Source: Deltaproteobacteria bacterium (GTDB lineage: Bacteria > Desulfobacterota > Desulfobacteria > Desulfobacterales > JAFDHS01). Taken from it: a stretch of DNA of 6,961 nt. Both the position numbers and the translations under genes were made by a program. The stretch covers positions 1-6,961 of the forward strand of contig JAFDHS010000070.1 in the NCBI GenBank assembly GCA_019308655.1. The letters are read 5' to 3'. The notes beneath the pieces were generated by a model. That model saw only the letters and a list, made by a program, of their open reading frames with translations, made no database searches and had not been told where the DNA came from. Of the stretch, positions 1-6,332 are shown one piece after another. Position 1 is the first letter of the stretch; every line of letters begins with the position of its first letter.

Positions 1-1328
1 CTTATTGTTGTCTCCCTGAAGTTAAAAAGAATGAACCCTATATAAATCTCTATAAAAATATAGATTTCATAGAACAACCCCAAAATATATCCATACTGGA
101 TCAAGATTCGTTGACGGATTCAGATCTTAAAAGAGCGCAAAAATGTATTCTTGAGGGTAGATTTTTTTCAGAACACGCTGCTGCCGGTGAGGCAACACGG
201 CTGGGTCTCGGCACAAAATACCTGATTAATATTACCCGAGACCTGCCGGTGGAAAAAATTGCTCAAATCATGACCATGGAAAGAGGGTCCCGTGTTTTGA
301 CCAAGGAGGCTCTGGAAAGAGCGGACTGCTGCCCGGAAGATTTATTGCCTCTGTCTCTTGGCACAAGACATATGCTGCAGTTTTCATTTGATATTTATAA
401 ACTTGCAAAAGAACACGGTTACGATCCGGAAAAAGTTCTTTCAAAACAAAAAATGCTTATTGTGCTTAACGAAGCTGCTGCTGACAAGATCATTGATGAG
501 TTTGTCAAATACGGTTTTTTTGGCTTTGACAGGAAAAATGTATTGTTTATGGTTCAAAAAGCATACCATGGCATAAATGTAGAAACCGGTGAAGCCTTTT
601 ATGACATAAACGCGCCCAAACGCCTCCATAACCACGGACAAATGGTCATGCAGCAAACCATGGATGATCAGATTTTCAGGATGGATACAAAGGGTCGGAA
701 GACCTATCTCAAAAGCGATGAATTTGGGAACATCCTGAAAAGTATGGACGACAAAATATCTTATAATATTGAAGACCTGGATTATCTTACCGGTTCCATA
801 GATTATGAGAGTCTGGCCTTTGCATTAAAAAAGTCCCGTCAAGGCTGCAGAATGCTTATGGAGATTGTCAGCAACGACCCTGAACACCCTCAAAAGGGTG
901 GAATGGCCGCTTTTGACAGTCTCCTTGGAAGAAACGTGATGATCGAGGCGTTTCAGCTTAACGGCATAAAAAATCATGAAATAAATTATCTTAACAAAAA
1001 TTTCAATCATTACCCTAAACCCTATGAATCCTGGTCAATGCTCAAAAAACATGGTTTAAACATGCCTGTAGCCGTAAAAAAAGGCTATATCTATTTCGAG
1101 CCTGTCCAGGGTGACATTAATTTTCTCGTGAATACCGAATTTTTCAAAAGAAAAACATTAAAGCCGATAAAAGCATGGAAGTCTCCTGCAACAACACCGC
1201 TGGCCATTAAAACTATGCATATGCAGGACCATCAGGAAGGCTTTGAGGCGTATGCCGAATCCGTTTTGAAAAAACGCTTTCCTTTCCGGAACTTTTTCTG
1301 GTTTAGGAATAAAACGGAAATTATATAA
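1..1328 (+). CDS. UDPGP-type nucleotidyltransferase-like protein (5' end outside window)
   Basis: The reading frame is open from the left edge (first full codon at position 3, no stop upstream), so the TTG at 111 is probably internal and the true start lies outside the window. The visible part is about 441 residues. It looks like the UDP-sugar pyrophosphorylase fold (UDPGP, UAP/UGP type), which transfers UMP from UTP to a sugar phosphate. An N-terminal GEATRLGLGTK sits where the family has its Gly-rich nucleotide loop. It is followed by a YGFFGF segment, a VLFMVQ strand, a HNHGQ element at about 627-641 (compare the family's GHGD) and GRNVMIE (compare the sugar-site I/V-E-Y motif). These match in order and spacing, but each motif deviates from consensus. 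It could therefore be a divergent or non-canonical member, and its substrate is unknown. It is cytosolic by appearance, with no membrane segment. Family assignment is from recalled motifs only. Confidence 0.7.
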   Translation, partial: YCCLPEVKKNEPYINLYKNIDFIEQPQNISILDQDSLTDSDLKRAQKCILEGRFFSEHAAAGEATRLGLGTKYLINITRDLPVEKIAQIMTMERGSRVLTKEALERADCCPEDLLPLSLGTRHMLQFSFDIYKLAKEHGYDPEKVLSKQKMLIVLNEAAADKIIDEFVKYGFFGFDRKNVLFMVQKAYHGINVETGEAFYDINAPKRLHNHGQMVMQQTMDDQIFRMDTKGRKTYLKSDEFGNILKSMDDKISYNIEDLDYLTGSIDYESLAFALKKSRQGCRMLMEIVSNDPEHPQKGGMAAFDSLLGRNVMIEAFQLNGIKNHEINYLNKNFNHYPKPYESWSMLKKHGLNMPVAVKKGYIYFEPVQGDINFLVNTEFFKRKTLKPIKAWKSPATTPLAIKTMHMQDHQEGFEAYAESVLKKRFPFRNFFWFRNKTEII

Positions 1329-1332
1329 ATTC

Positions 1333-1368
1333 ATCAAAGTTTGCGAAGGATTTTACTCTTTGATCCTT
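1333..1368 (+). other. Two overlapping, mutually exclusive hairpins after the first gene
   Basis: Just after the TAA at 1326-1328, ATCAAAG (1333-1339) pairs with CTTTGAT (1358-1364). AAGGAT (1346-1351) can instead pair with ATCCTT (1363-1368). The two stems share 1363-1364 and cannot form together. There is no T-run directly after either stem, so a classic intrinsic terminator is not supported. It may be a weak 3' stabilising structure or chance in AT-rich DNA. Confidence 0.25.
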
Positions 1369-1395
1369 GACATTTCGATGGAAAAATTTGCATTT
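1367..1395 (+). promoter_or_regulatory. Weak candidate promoter for the rubredoxin-like gene
   Basis: A perfect -35 hexamer TTGACA (1367-1372) lies 55 bp before the ATG at 1427. The best -10 at 16-17 bp spacing is poor (TGCATT at 1389-1394, 3 of 6 matches), so it is only a possible promoter, perhaps one needing an activator. The 98-bp gap and the separate strong ribosome binding site suggest the downstream gene could have its own promoter. Confidence 0.25.
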
Positions 1396-1426
1396 TCTCA
1401 ATTGAAAAATCAGGAGGTACTTTAAG

Positions 1427-1672
1427 ATGGAAAAAAAAGAAGAAAAATGGGTATGTGCACACTGCGGTTATAAAGCTTCAGGTAAATTTACCGGAGATAT
1501 TTGCCCGGAATGCGGTCTTACGTACTGGAAATGTTCCGAGTGTGGTTTTACCATGACCGCATCGACTCCACCCGACACCTGTCCCGAATGCAAAGCAAAG
1601 TGCGAATTTAAAAATATTTCGTGCTATCTTCCGGAATGCGGGGGCCCTGGACATATTGATCCCCGTTTATAA
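1427..1672 (+). CDS. Rubredoxin-like double zinc-ribbon/iron-binding small protein
   Basis: 81 residues. The start is fixed by AGGAGGT at 1412-1418, eight bases before the ATG. Two rubredoxin-type metal knuckle pairs are visible: C10-x2-C13 with C26-x2-C29, and C36-x2-C39 with C52-x2-C55. The second half (WKCSECGF...PPDTCPEC) is the typical rubredoxin-like module seen in rubrerythrins and stand-alone rubredoxins of anaerobes. Three further cysteines follow (C59, C66, C71) in a tail ending PECGGPGHIDPRL, which is not part of ordinary rubredoxin. Each CxxC/CxxC set could hold one Fe or Zn. The first knuckle pair has only 12 residues between its CxxC motifs, as in short zinc ribbons, and may bind zinc. 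Likely a cytosolic electron carrier or redox/metal protein; its partner is not shown by the neighbours. It faces a convergent hypothetical gene. Confidence 0.85.
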   Translation: MEKKEEKWVCAHCGYKASGKFTGDICPECGLTYWKCSECGFTMTASTPPDTCPECKAKCEFKNISCYLPECGGPGHIDPRL

Positions 1673-1721
1673 TTTGATCTGAGCGTAAATTTTAATAAGT
1701 CATTCCAGCCATAGTTTATCT

Positions 1722-1768
1722 TTATAAAGCCCTGATTCGCTTTTATTTGCAAATTAAGGGCTTTATAA
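1722..1768. terminator. Inverted repeat between convergent genes, candidate bidirectional terminator
   Basis: A perfect 12-bp inverted repeat: TTATAAAGCCCT (1722-1733) and AGGGCTTTATAA (1757-1768), with a 23-nt loop. It lies 50 bp after the rubredoxin-like stop and 27 bp from the stop of the convergent gene, the expected place for a shared terminator. Neither side carries a long T-run outside the stem; only the stem's AT base supplies U residues. The long loop is also unusual, so efficiency is uncertain. Confidence 0.5.
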
Positions 1769-1794
1769 CCTTACAATATTTTGCTTGTAACACA

Positions 1795-2052
1795 TTATTT
1801 TTTCTTTGAAAAGAAAACAGGGATATCTACTTTATATCCAAGTACATTTTTCTCAAACCATTCGATGTTCCTTTCAAAACCTTCTTTTCTTTTTTCCCCT
1901 TCCATAGGATATTTCTCCGTATCGAGGCTCATTTTTGCCTGAATAATCAACATCCCCAAACGTGTCCTGCATTCATCAAAAAAAGTTGTGCCTCCGCCGG
2001 CTTGACAAGTCGTCCCTTTATCTTCCTCAGTCGGTTTATCCGTTTTGTCCAT
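1795..2052 (-). CDS. Small hypothetical protein (85 aa)
   Basis: 85 residues read leftwards from ATG at 2052, preceded by an AAGGAGA Shine-Dalgarno sequence at about 2057-2063 and ending in TAA at 1797-1795. I do not recognise the family. The N-terminus is polar and probably disordered (MDKTDKPTEEDKG), followed by a C-x11-C pair (C16 and C28), then a charged, largely helical middle (around MLIIQAKMSL and KRKEGFERNIEWFEKN) and a basic C-terminus ending SKKK. There is no signal peptide or membrane segment. The good ribosome binding site and protein-like composition support a real gene. It is divergent from the alpha/beta hydrolase (192-bp gap) and convergent with the rubredoxin-like gene. Confidence 0.7.
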   Translation of the reverse strand: MDKTDKPTEEDKGTTCQAGGGTTFFDECRTRLGMLIIQAKMSLDTEKYPMEGEKRKEGFERNIEWFEKNVLGYKVDIPVFFSKKK

Positions 2053-2107
2053 TATCCTCTCCTTGAATATTGATATATAATAAAGCTTTCCAATAATGAT
2101 GACATAT

Positions 2108-2119
2108 TAAGAGCTCTTA
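2108..2119. promoter_or_regulatory. 12-bp perfect palindrome in divergent intergenic region
   Basis: TAAGAGCTCTTA is self-complementary and lies in the 192-bp gap between the divergent genes starting at 2052 (minus) and 2245 (plus). It could be a dimeric repressor site, but there is only one copy and no recognised family consensus. No convincing -10/-35 pair for either gene was found in this AT-rich gap. Confidence 0.25.
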
Positions 2120-2244
2120 CTTACCATAATTGTCTTATTTTTTCATTGCAAAATTTTTATACGGCATTAAAGTAGAAGCGCACACCTCATGTGGAACAAA
2201 GAAAAACAAAAAATGTGATTTGATGATCTTGGGGGGAGTTCTTT

Positions 2245-2922
2245 ATGATAAGCAAAAAAGTATCCATCCCGGTACAGGACAACGAATCCGTATCAGGTAT
2301 AATTTCCGTTCCACCCGCGTATCGGACGGGGGAGGGGACAGGTATAATTATAGCCCACGGAGCCAATAATGATATGGAAAGCCCCCTCATTGTTTCATTC
2401 TCAAAGGGACTTGCATCAGTGGGGTATCTGACCTTACGCTTTAATTTCCTTTATAGGGAAAAAGGTCGAAAGTCACCGGACAGTCAGAAAAAATTGGTTC
2501 TGACATGGCAGTCCGTTTACCGGTTTCTTAAAGAAGATCCAACATACAGGCCGGATAAAATTGTTGCCGCCGGGAAATCCATGGGCGGTCGCGTAGCTTC
2601 CCAAATGGTGGCTGACGGACTTTTGCCTGTAGATAGCCTCATCTTTCTGGGTTACCCCCTTCATGCACCGGGGAAAAAGGATAAAATAAGAGACGTCCAT
2701 CTTTACCCCATAAAAATTCCCATGCTCTTTTTTGCCGGAACCAGAGATCCTTTGTGCGATATTCAACTTCTAAAGAATGTATTGGCTCGATTGGGTCCGG
2801 CATCGAATCTGGAGACCATCGATGGGGGAAATCATTCTTTCGACCTGCCGAAATCGAAGGAGAAAACACAGCAAAAAGTATATGACGAAATTGTAAAGAA
2901 AACCATAGACTGGTTAAAATAA
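2245..2922 (+). CDS. Alpha/beta hydrolase (TEX30/dienelactone hydrolase-like)
   Basis: 225 residues. ATG at 2245 follows a G-rich ribosome binding site (GGGGGGAG, 2231-2238). An alpha/beta-hydrolase fold is clear: an AHGANN segment (37-42) forms the oxyanion-hole region. The nucleophile elbow GKSMGG places Ser112, a GTRDPL segment gives the acid Asp168, and GGNHSF gives His197, so the Ser-Asp-His triad is complete and correctly spaced. Length and motifs resemble the small cytosolic hydrolases related to TEX30 and dienelactone hydrolase; the natural ester or thioester substrate cannot be read from sequence. There is no signal peptide or lid insertion. It stands alone on this strand and ends 6 bp from the stop of a convergent gene. 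Function beyond hydrolase is not supported. Confidence 0.88.
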   Translation: MISKKVSIPVQDNESVSGIISVPPAYRTGEGTGIIIAHGANNDMESPLIVSFSKGLASVGYLTLRFNFLYREKGRKSPDSQKKLVLTWQSVYRFLKEDPTYRPDKIVAAGKSMGGRVASQMVADGLLPVDSLIFLGYPLHAPGKKDKIRDVHLYPIKIPMLFFAGTRDPLCDIQLLKNVLARLGPASNLETIDGGNHSFDLPKSKEKTQQKVYDEIVKKTIDWLK

Positions 2923-2951
2923 GACGATTTAGTCTTGATCTCTTAACCAGT
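2909..2951. terminator. Compound hairpin spanning two convergent stop codons
   Basis: ACTGGTTAA (2909-2917) pairs perfectly with TTAACCAGT (2943-2951). An inner stem AAGAC (2921-2925) pairs with GTCTT (2932-2936). The structure contains the hydrolase TAA (2920-2922) and the TAA of the minus-strand gene (2931-2929). On the minus strand the sequence after the stem is T-rich; on the plus strand it is not. It may act as a bidirectional terminator for two genes with almost no spacer. Confidence 0.45.
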
Positions 2952-3150
2952 AAATTTCTATGCAATTCGTCCCTTTGTCATCGTTTTGAGATGAAATTTT
3001 ATCCGGCCAGACCAATATGGCAGGCGCTGTTGCAACAGGAACATGTTCATGATTCGGATAACTTGCATCAATGGGTATGGATTTTAAATCAATATAACAA
3101 TCAGGATGTTTTTCTTTTGCCCGCTCATAAGTTAACCAATGCCTCTTCAT
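2929..3150 (-). CDS. Small hypothetical protein (73 aa)
   Basis: 73 residues starting MKRHWLTYERAKEKHPDCY, read from ATG at 3150 with an AGGAGA Shine-Dalgarno sequence at 3160-3155. This ribosome binding site, the balanced composition and the tight fit against the hydrolase stop favour this frame over the overlapping plus-strand ORF at 2991-3230, which has none. I do not recognise the family. It is soluble, with two cysteines (C18 and one near the C-terminus), His-rich around PNHEHVPVA, and no membrane segment or signal peptide. A role in binding a metal or small molecule is only a guess from the His content. It is divergent from the J-domain gene, with about 146 bp between starts. Confidence 0.6.
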   Translation of the reverse strand: MKRHWLTYERAKEKHPDCYIDLKSIPIDASYPNHEHVPVATAPAILVWPDKISSQNDDKGTNCIEIYWLRDQD

Positions 3151-3241
3151 GTTGTCTCCTCGTTGAACTGTCTTGCTGGGTAAAACCGGATTATGATGAA
3201 AGAATTCTTACGCGTCTATACGTTTTTTGAAAAATAAAAAT

Positions 3242-3287
3242 TATAATCTATTTAATCAGATAATAAAAGTCATAAAATGACTAAGGA
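3242..3287 (+). promoter_or_regulatory. Upstream region of the J-protein gene: TATAAT and a 15-nt stem-loop abutting the ribosome binding site
   Basis: A perfect TATAAT occurs at 3242-3247, but no acceptable -35 sits 16-18 bp upstream and no heat-shock sigma consensus is seen. AGTCAT (3268-3273) and ATGACT (3277-3282) form a perfect inverted repeat with a 3-nt loop that ends directly at the AAGGA Shine-Dalgarno (3283-3287). It could be a dimer operator or a small RNA hairpin affecting ribosome access; the stem is only 6 AT-rich base pairs. Confidence 0.3.
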
Positions 3288-3296
3288 ATGAGCATC

Positions 3297-4100
3297 ATGG
3301 AACAAAAAGATTATTACCGGATTTTGGGCGTAGAACAAAATGACGGACCAAAACAGATCAAGGAAGCATACCGTGAACTGGCCTTTAAATATCATCCGGA
3401 TCAAAACAAAGAAAATCCGGAAAATATTGAAAAGATGAAAGCGATCAACGAGGCCTACGCTGTCCTTTCAAATCCGGAAAAAAAGCGTGAATATGATTCC
3501 TTGAGACAGGAATTCGGGCCTTTTGCCTATAGTAAGTTTAGAAGGACCCATTCCGAGCAGGACATTTTCAGTGGTTCAGATATTCTTAATATTTTTGAAG
3601 AAATGACCAAAGCATTCGGTTTCAGGGGATACGAGGATATTTTTAAGGAATTTTACGGCCAGGGATACCAAACTTTTGAATTTAAAAAACCGGGCTATTT
3701 CGCAAAAGGATTTGTTTTCTCCGGTCGGTCCCAGACAACGGATCCAAATCAAACCCAAATTCATAAGGGGGGAAATATTGCCAAACTGTCCCGATATGTT
3801 TTTAAAAAATTCAGCGGGGTTCAATTACCGGAAAATGGAATGGATATTGAAGATGTCATTCATCTGACCCCTCTTCAGGCCCAAGAGGGAGGACCCTTTG
3901 CCTATTTTCTGAAAAAGAAATCCAAGAAGCTGATTGTTAAAATCCCGATAGGCGTCAGAGAAGGACAGCGGATTCGACTGGGTGGAATGGGTGAAGATGG
4001 AAAAGGTGGAGGAAAAGCCGGTGATCTTTATCTGAAGATTCACATCAAAAAAAGCCTGCTTCAAAAAACAAAAGATTTTATTTCTAATCTTTTTAAATAG
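3297..4100 (+). CDS. J-domain (DnaJ/CbpA-like) co-chaperone without zinc finger
   Basis: An Hsp70 co-chaperone that should stimulate a DnaK ATPase through its J-domain. I choose ATG 3297 (267 aa) because AAGGA at 3283-3287 is 9 bases upstream; the in-frame ATG at 3288 touches that site and is unlikely. The J-domain is at about residues 4-69 with the essential HPD at 33-35 and the closing KKREYD. The 74-180 region is aromatic and Gly/Phe-containing and lacks the CxxCxGxG zinc repeats of classical DnaJ. Residues about 182-256 match a single C-terminal substrate domain (IPIGVREGQRIRLGGMG, GDLYLKI). The protein ends soon after, so the second C-terminal domain and dimerisation tail are missing. 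It is shorter than CbpA (about 300 aa) and much shorter than DnaJ (about 375 aa). No dnaK or grpE is nearby, suggesting a specialised J-protein. Confidence 0.9.
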   Translation: MEQKDYYRILGVEQNDGPKQIKEAYRELAFKYHPDQNKENPENIEKMKAINEAYAVLSNPEKKREYDSLRQEFGPFAYSKFRRTHSEQDIFSGSDILNIFEEMTKAFGFRGYEDIFKEFYGQGYQTFEFKKPGYFAKGFVFSGRSQTTDPNQTQIHKGGNIAKLSRYVFKKFSGVQLPENGMDIEDVIHLTPLQAQEGGPFAYFLKKKSKKLIVKIPIGVREGQRIRLGGMGEDGKGGGKAGDLYLKIHIKKSLLQKTKDFISNLFK

Positions 4101-4106
4101 TTTTTT
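4070..4106 (+). terminator. Candidate terminator at the end of the J-protein gene
   Basis: AAAAGATT (4070-4077) pairs perfectly with AATCTTTT (4086-4093) over an 8-nt loop, inside the last codons. It is followed by the stop and a run of six T (4101-4106). The stem is AT-rich and the T-run begins 7 bases after it, so it is a weak candidate. Confidence 0.35.
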
Positions 4107-4149
4107 ATATTATTGGTAATTTGTCAAAAAGTATGGAGAAATTACCTAT

Positions 4150-4287
4150 ATGGATTACCTGGAGTTTTTGAAAAGACAGAGGATCAAAGAAGGAAAGTGT
4201 GAATGGAGCGGGTTCGGTCCAACTGCACCCAACCCGTTCCAAAGATTATATGATCAGATTGTGATTAAAAACGCTTTTCATTTATAA
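4150..4287 (+). CDS. Possible small protein (45 aa), unknown
   Basis: An ORF of 45 codons plus stop in the gap between the J-protein gene and cooS. ATG at 4150 has GGAG at 4135-4138, 11 bases upstream. The peptide begins MDYLEFLKRQRIKEGK, continues with a CEWSGFGP segment and a PNPFQRLYDQ segment, and ends NAFHL. Composition is protein-like, with a basic amphipathic start and several aromatic residues, and the ORF fills most of the gap. I recognise no family. An inverted repeat CGGGTT/AACCCG (4209-4214/4231-4236) inside it could instead mean this stretch is an RNA structure. It lies 49 bp after the J-protein stop on the same strand and could be co-transcribed with it. Confidence 0.4.
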   Translation: MDYLEFLKRQRIKEGKCEWSGFGPTAPNPFQRLYDQIVIKNAFHL

Positions 4288-4299
4288 AAAGATTTTTAA
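4265..4299. terminator. AT-only inverted repeat between convergent gene ends
   Basis: TTAAAAA (4265-4271) pairs with TTTTTAA (4293-4299), with a further inner TTTT/AAAA (4275-4278/4286-4289). It lies 5 bp beyond the cooS stop (TAA at 4306-4304) and overlaps the end of the small plus-strand ORF. The position suits a shared terminator, but the stem has no GC pairs, so strength is doubtful. Confidence 0.3.
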
Positions 4300-4303
4300 C
4301 CTG

Positions 4304-6331
4304 TTAATCAAGCGCCTGTCGATCCGACATATCCATGAGAACTCTTTCCCTGGCCTTATCAATGCCGAGTTCTTTACGCTTCTTATCAATATGGGCGATC
4401 ATCTTATGGGCATGCTTGATCGGATCTATCTCAAAATCCCACATTCCACCGTAGAGTTTTTCATATCCATTAAAAAGGTAATCCTGGAATACGGGAGCGC
4501 CGGATGTCGGCATAGTAACGCCGAAAACCGTGTAGACACCTGAAACAACAAAGTAGTGGCCGATACTTATGGCCTTTTCACTCATCCATTCAGGCGCACT
4601 TCCTGCAACAGGCAAATCTCTGATATCATTACCCAAACCGCCAGCTTTAACCACCTCGGCAGCGGCCAGCAGAATTCTGGAGTTATCAACACATGAACCC
4701 AGATGGAGGACCGGCGGAATACCCACTGTTTCACAAACCTCGGCCAGACCGGGACCGCAATAAACAGCGGCTGATTCCGGTGTTAAAAGACCTTCCATGG
4801 CACAGGCGATGGCATTACAGCCTGTGGTCAGGACAAGCACATCGTTCTTTATCAGTTCTTTTACCACTTCGATGTGGCCTTCATTATGACGCGTCCTGGC
4901 GTTGTTACAACCGACAACACCGGCAACACCTCTGATCCTGCCGTTGATAATGTTGTCGTTCAGGGTGTAATAGGAGCCGCGGAAAGCACCGCCCAAGTGA
5001 TATTTAATGGATTCCACGCCAAAACCGGCAACGATAGGCGATTTCTCTTCGGGAATCATCACTTCGGCTTTTCTGTTGGTAAAGTTGTCGATGGCCATCT
5101 TGACGATCGTTTTGGCATCTCTAAGTGCGTGATGCTCGTCAAACTCAATATGAACGACATTTCCCTCTTCCAGGTCCTGCTCCATTCTTGCTATGGGATG
5201 GGTGGTAATGAGTTTGGTGTGGAAACAATTGGCAACGTTTGCAATATTCTGCATGATGCACTGAATATCAACGACCATGGCATCACAGGCACCGGTTATG
5301 ATGGCCAGTTCCTGCTGCAAAAACGTACCGCAAAGGGGAACACCGTGACGCTGGACGAGTTCATTACCCGTACAGCAGATGCCGGAGAGCTGAATGCCGT
5401 TGGCGCCTTTCTCTTTGGCATAGTCGATCATTTCCTGGGTCTGGGCGACCGCTACGATAACTTCGGAAAGAATGGGCTCATGGCCATGAATGACAAGGTT
5501 GACCATATCTTTCTTCATAACACCCAGATTCGCCTCTGACGCAACCGGATAGGGTGTGCCGAAGAGGATGTCCTGAAGATCGGTGGCCAGCATGGAACCG
5601 CCCCAGCCGTCCGCGATGGCCGCACGGGTACCCTGTTTCATCAGGTTCTGGTAATTCTGGTCTACGCCGATATGGGTCCGGTGCATGATTTCGACAATCT
5701 CCCTGTCGATATTTCTGGGAACCACTCCGTTTTTCTTCCAGGTTTCATAAAGGGCTGCCGGTGCTTTATTTTTAGCATAGAGGAGTTCACCCTCGGATTT
5801 GCCCCACTCATTCAGCGCCGTTTCAGCCGTTTCCACGGCAATGACATCGATATCACGCTGGACCTGTTCGCCATCGACCTCTTCGGTTGTTGCGATACCC
5901 AGATCCGCCGCTACGGCCAGAAGCTTTGTGGTATCCTTGATTTTGTATACGTCGGTCTTTTTTTTGGCAGCAGCCATAAAGACCTCTGCCACACCACGTC
6001 CGTGATCGGAGTGAGCCGCGGCACCGCCGGCAATCATTCGGATAAAGTTACGGGCTGCGATGGTATTTGCGGTTGCGCCGCAAAGACCTTTTCTTTCATC
6101 CTTACCTTCAATTCCGCCCTTGGGAAGGGGCAGGCGGCACGGACCCATGGAACAGTTTTTACAGCACGTTCCACCAGCTCCGATGCTACAGGGCTTCATG
6201 TTTGCGGCCCTGTCAAAAATCGTCTCAACGCCCAGTTCCTGAGCACGTTTGATCATTTTTTGGCTTGCGACATCATATGACGCTGCTACGGGATCAGCCA
6301 ATTTTTTTGCCTTGATTTGTTTCTCAGCCAT
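4304..6331 (-). CDS. cooS: Anaerobic Ni-Fe carbon monoxide dehydrogenase catalytic subunit
   Basis: Catalyses CO + H2O to CO2 + 2 H+ + 2 e-, as a cytosolic homodimer with Ni-Fe-S C-clusters. I choose ATG 6331 (675 aa): AGGAGG lies at 6345-6340, 8 bases upstream, while the longer start at 6379 has no ribosome site. The ligands are all visible. D-cluster: C48 and C56 (C-x7-C, the [4Fe-4S] type rather than the C-x2-C [2Fe-2S] type). B-cluster: C57, C60, C65, C84. C-cluster: H284 (GHEPILSE), C320 (GICCTGNE), C358, C475, C505 and C547 (GSCVDNSR). Acid-base residues: K586 (WMSEKAISIG) and the H107/H110 region. The stretch between C505 and C547 is shorter than in the best-studied Carboxydothermus and Moorella enzymes. 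No cooC, cooF, hydrogenase or acetyl-CoA synthase gene is in the window, so use (respiration, carbon fixation or redox balance) is open. GC content is clearly higher than in the neighbours. Confidence 0.97.
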   Translation of the reverse strand: MAEKQIKAKKLADPVAASYDVASQKMIKRAQELGVETIFDRAANMKPCSIGAGGTCCKNCSMGPCRLPLPKGGIEGKDERKGLCGATANTIAARNFIRMIAGGAAAHSDHGRGVAEVFMAAAKKKTDVYKIKDTTKLLAVAADLGIATTEEVDGEQVQRDIDVIAVETAETALNEWGKSEGELLYAKNKAPAALYETWKKNGVVPRNIDREIVEIMHRTHIGVDQNYQNLMKQGTRAAIADGWGGSMLATDLQDILFGTPYPVASEANLGVMKKDMVNLVIHGHEPILSEVIVAVAQTQEMIDYAKEKGANGIQLSGICCTGNELVQRHGVPLCGTFLQQELAIITGACDAMVVDIQCIMQNIANVANCFHTKLITTHPIARMEQDLEEGNVVHIEFDEHHALRDAKTIVKMAIDNFTNRKAEVMIPEEKSPIVAGFGVESIKYHLGGAFRGSYYTLNDNIINGRIRGVAGVVGCNNARTRHNEGHIEVVKELIKNDVLVLTTGCNAIACAMEGLLTPESAAVYCGPGLAEVCETVGIPPVLHLGSCVDNSRILLAAAEVVKAGGLGNDIRDLPVAGSAPEWMSEKAISIGHYFVVSGVYTVFGVTMPTSGAPVFQDYLFNGYEKLYGGMWDFEIDPIKHAHKMIAHIDKKRKELGIDKARERVLMDMSDRQALD

Positions 6332-6332
6332 T

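Noticed and set aside
2639..2965. Minus-strand ORF opposite the hydrolase
   Set aside because: Overlaps the catalytic half of a clear alpha/beta hydrolase and the 73-aa gene; shadow frame.
2991..3230. 79-codon plus-strand ORF opposite the 73-aa gene
   Set aside because: No ribosome site before its ATG; the minus-strand frame has AGGAGA and a start-to-stop fit with its neighbour.
4874..5539. 221-codon plus-strand ORF antisense to cooS
   Set aside because: It lies wholly opposite a well-conserved cooS, has no convincing ribosome site and its composition is that of a mirrored frame of a GC-richer gene.
5672..6280. 202-codon plus-strand ORF antisense to cooS
   Set aside because: Same reason: it is opposite the Cys-rich B/D-cluster region and matches no family.
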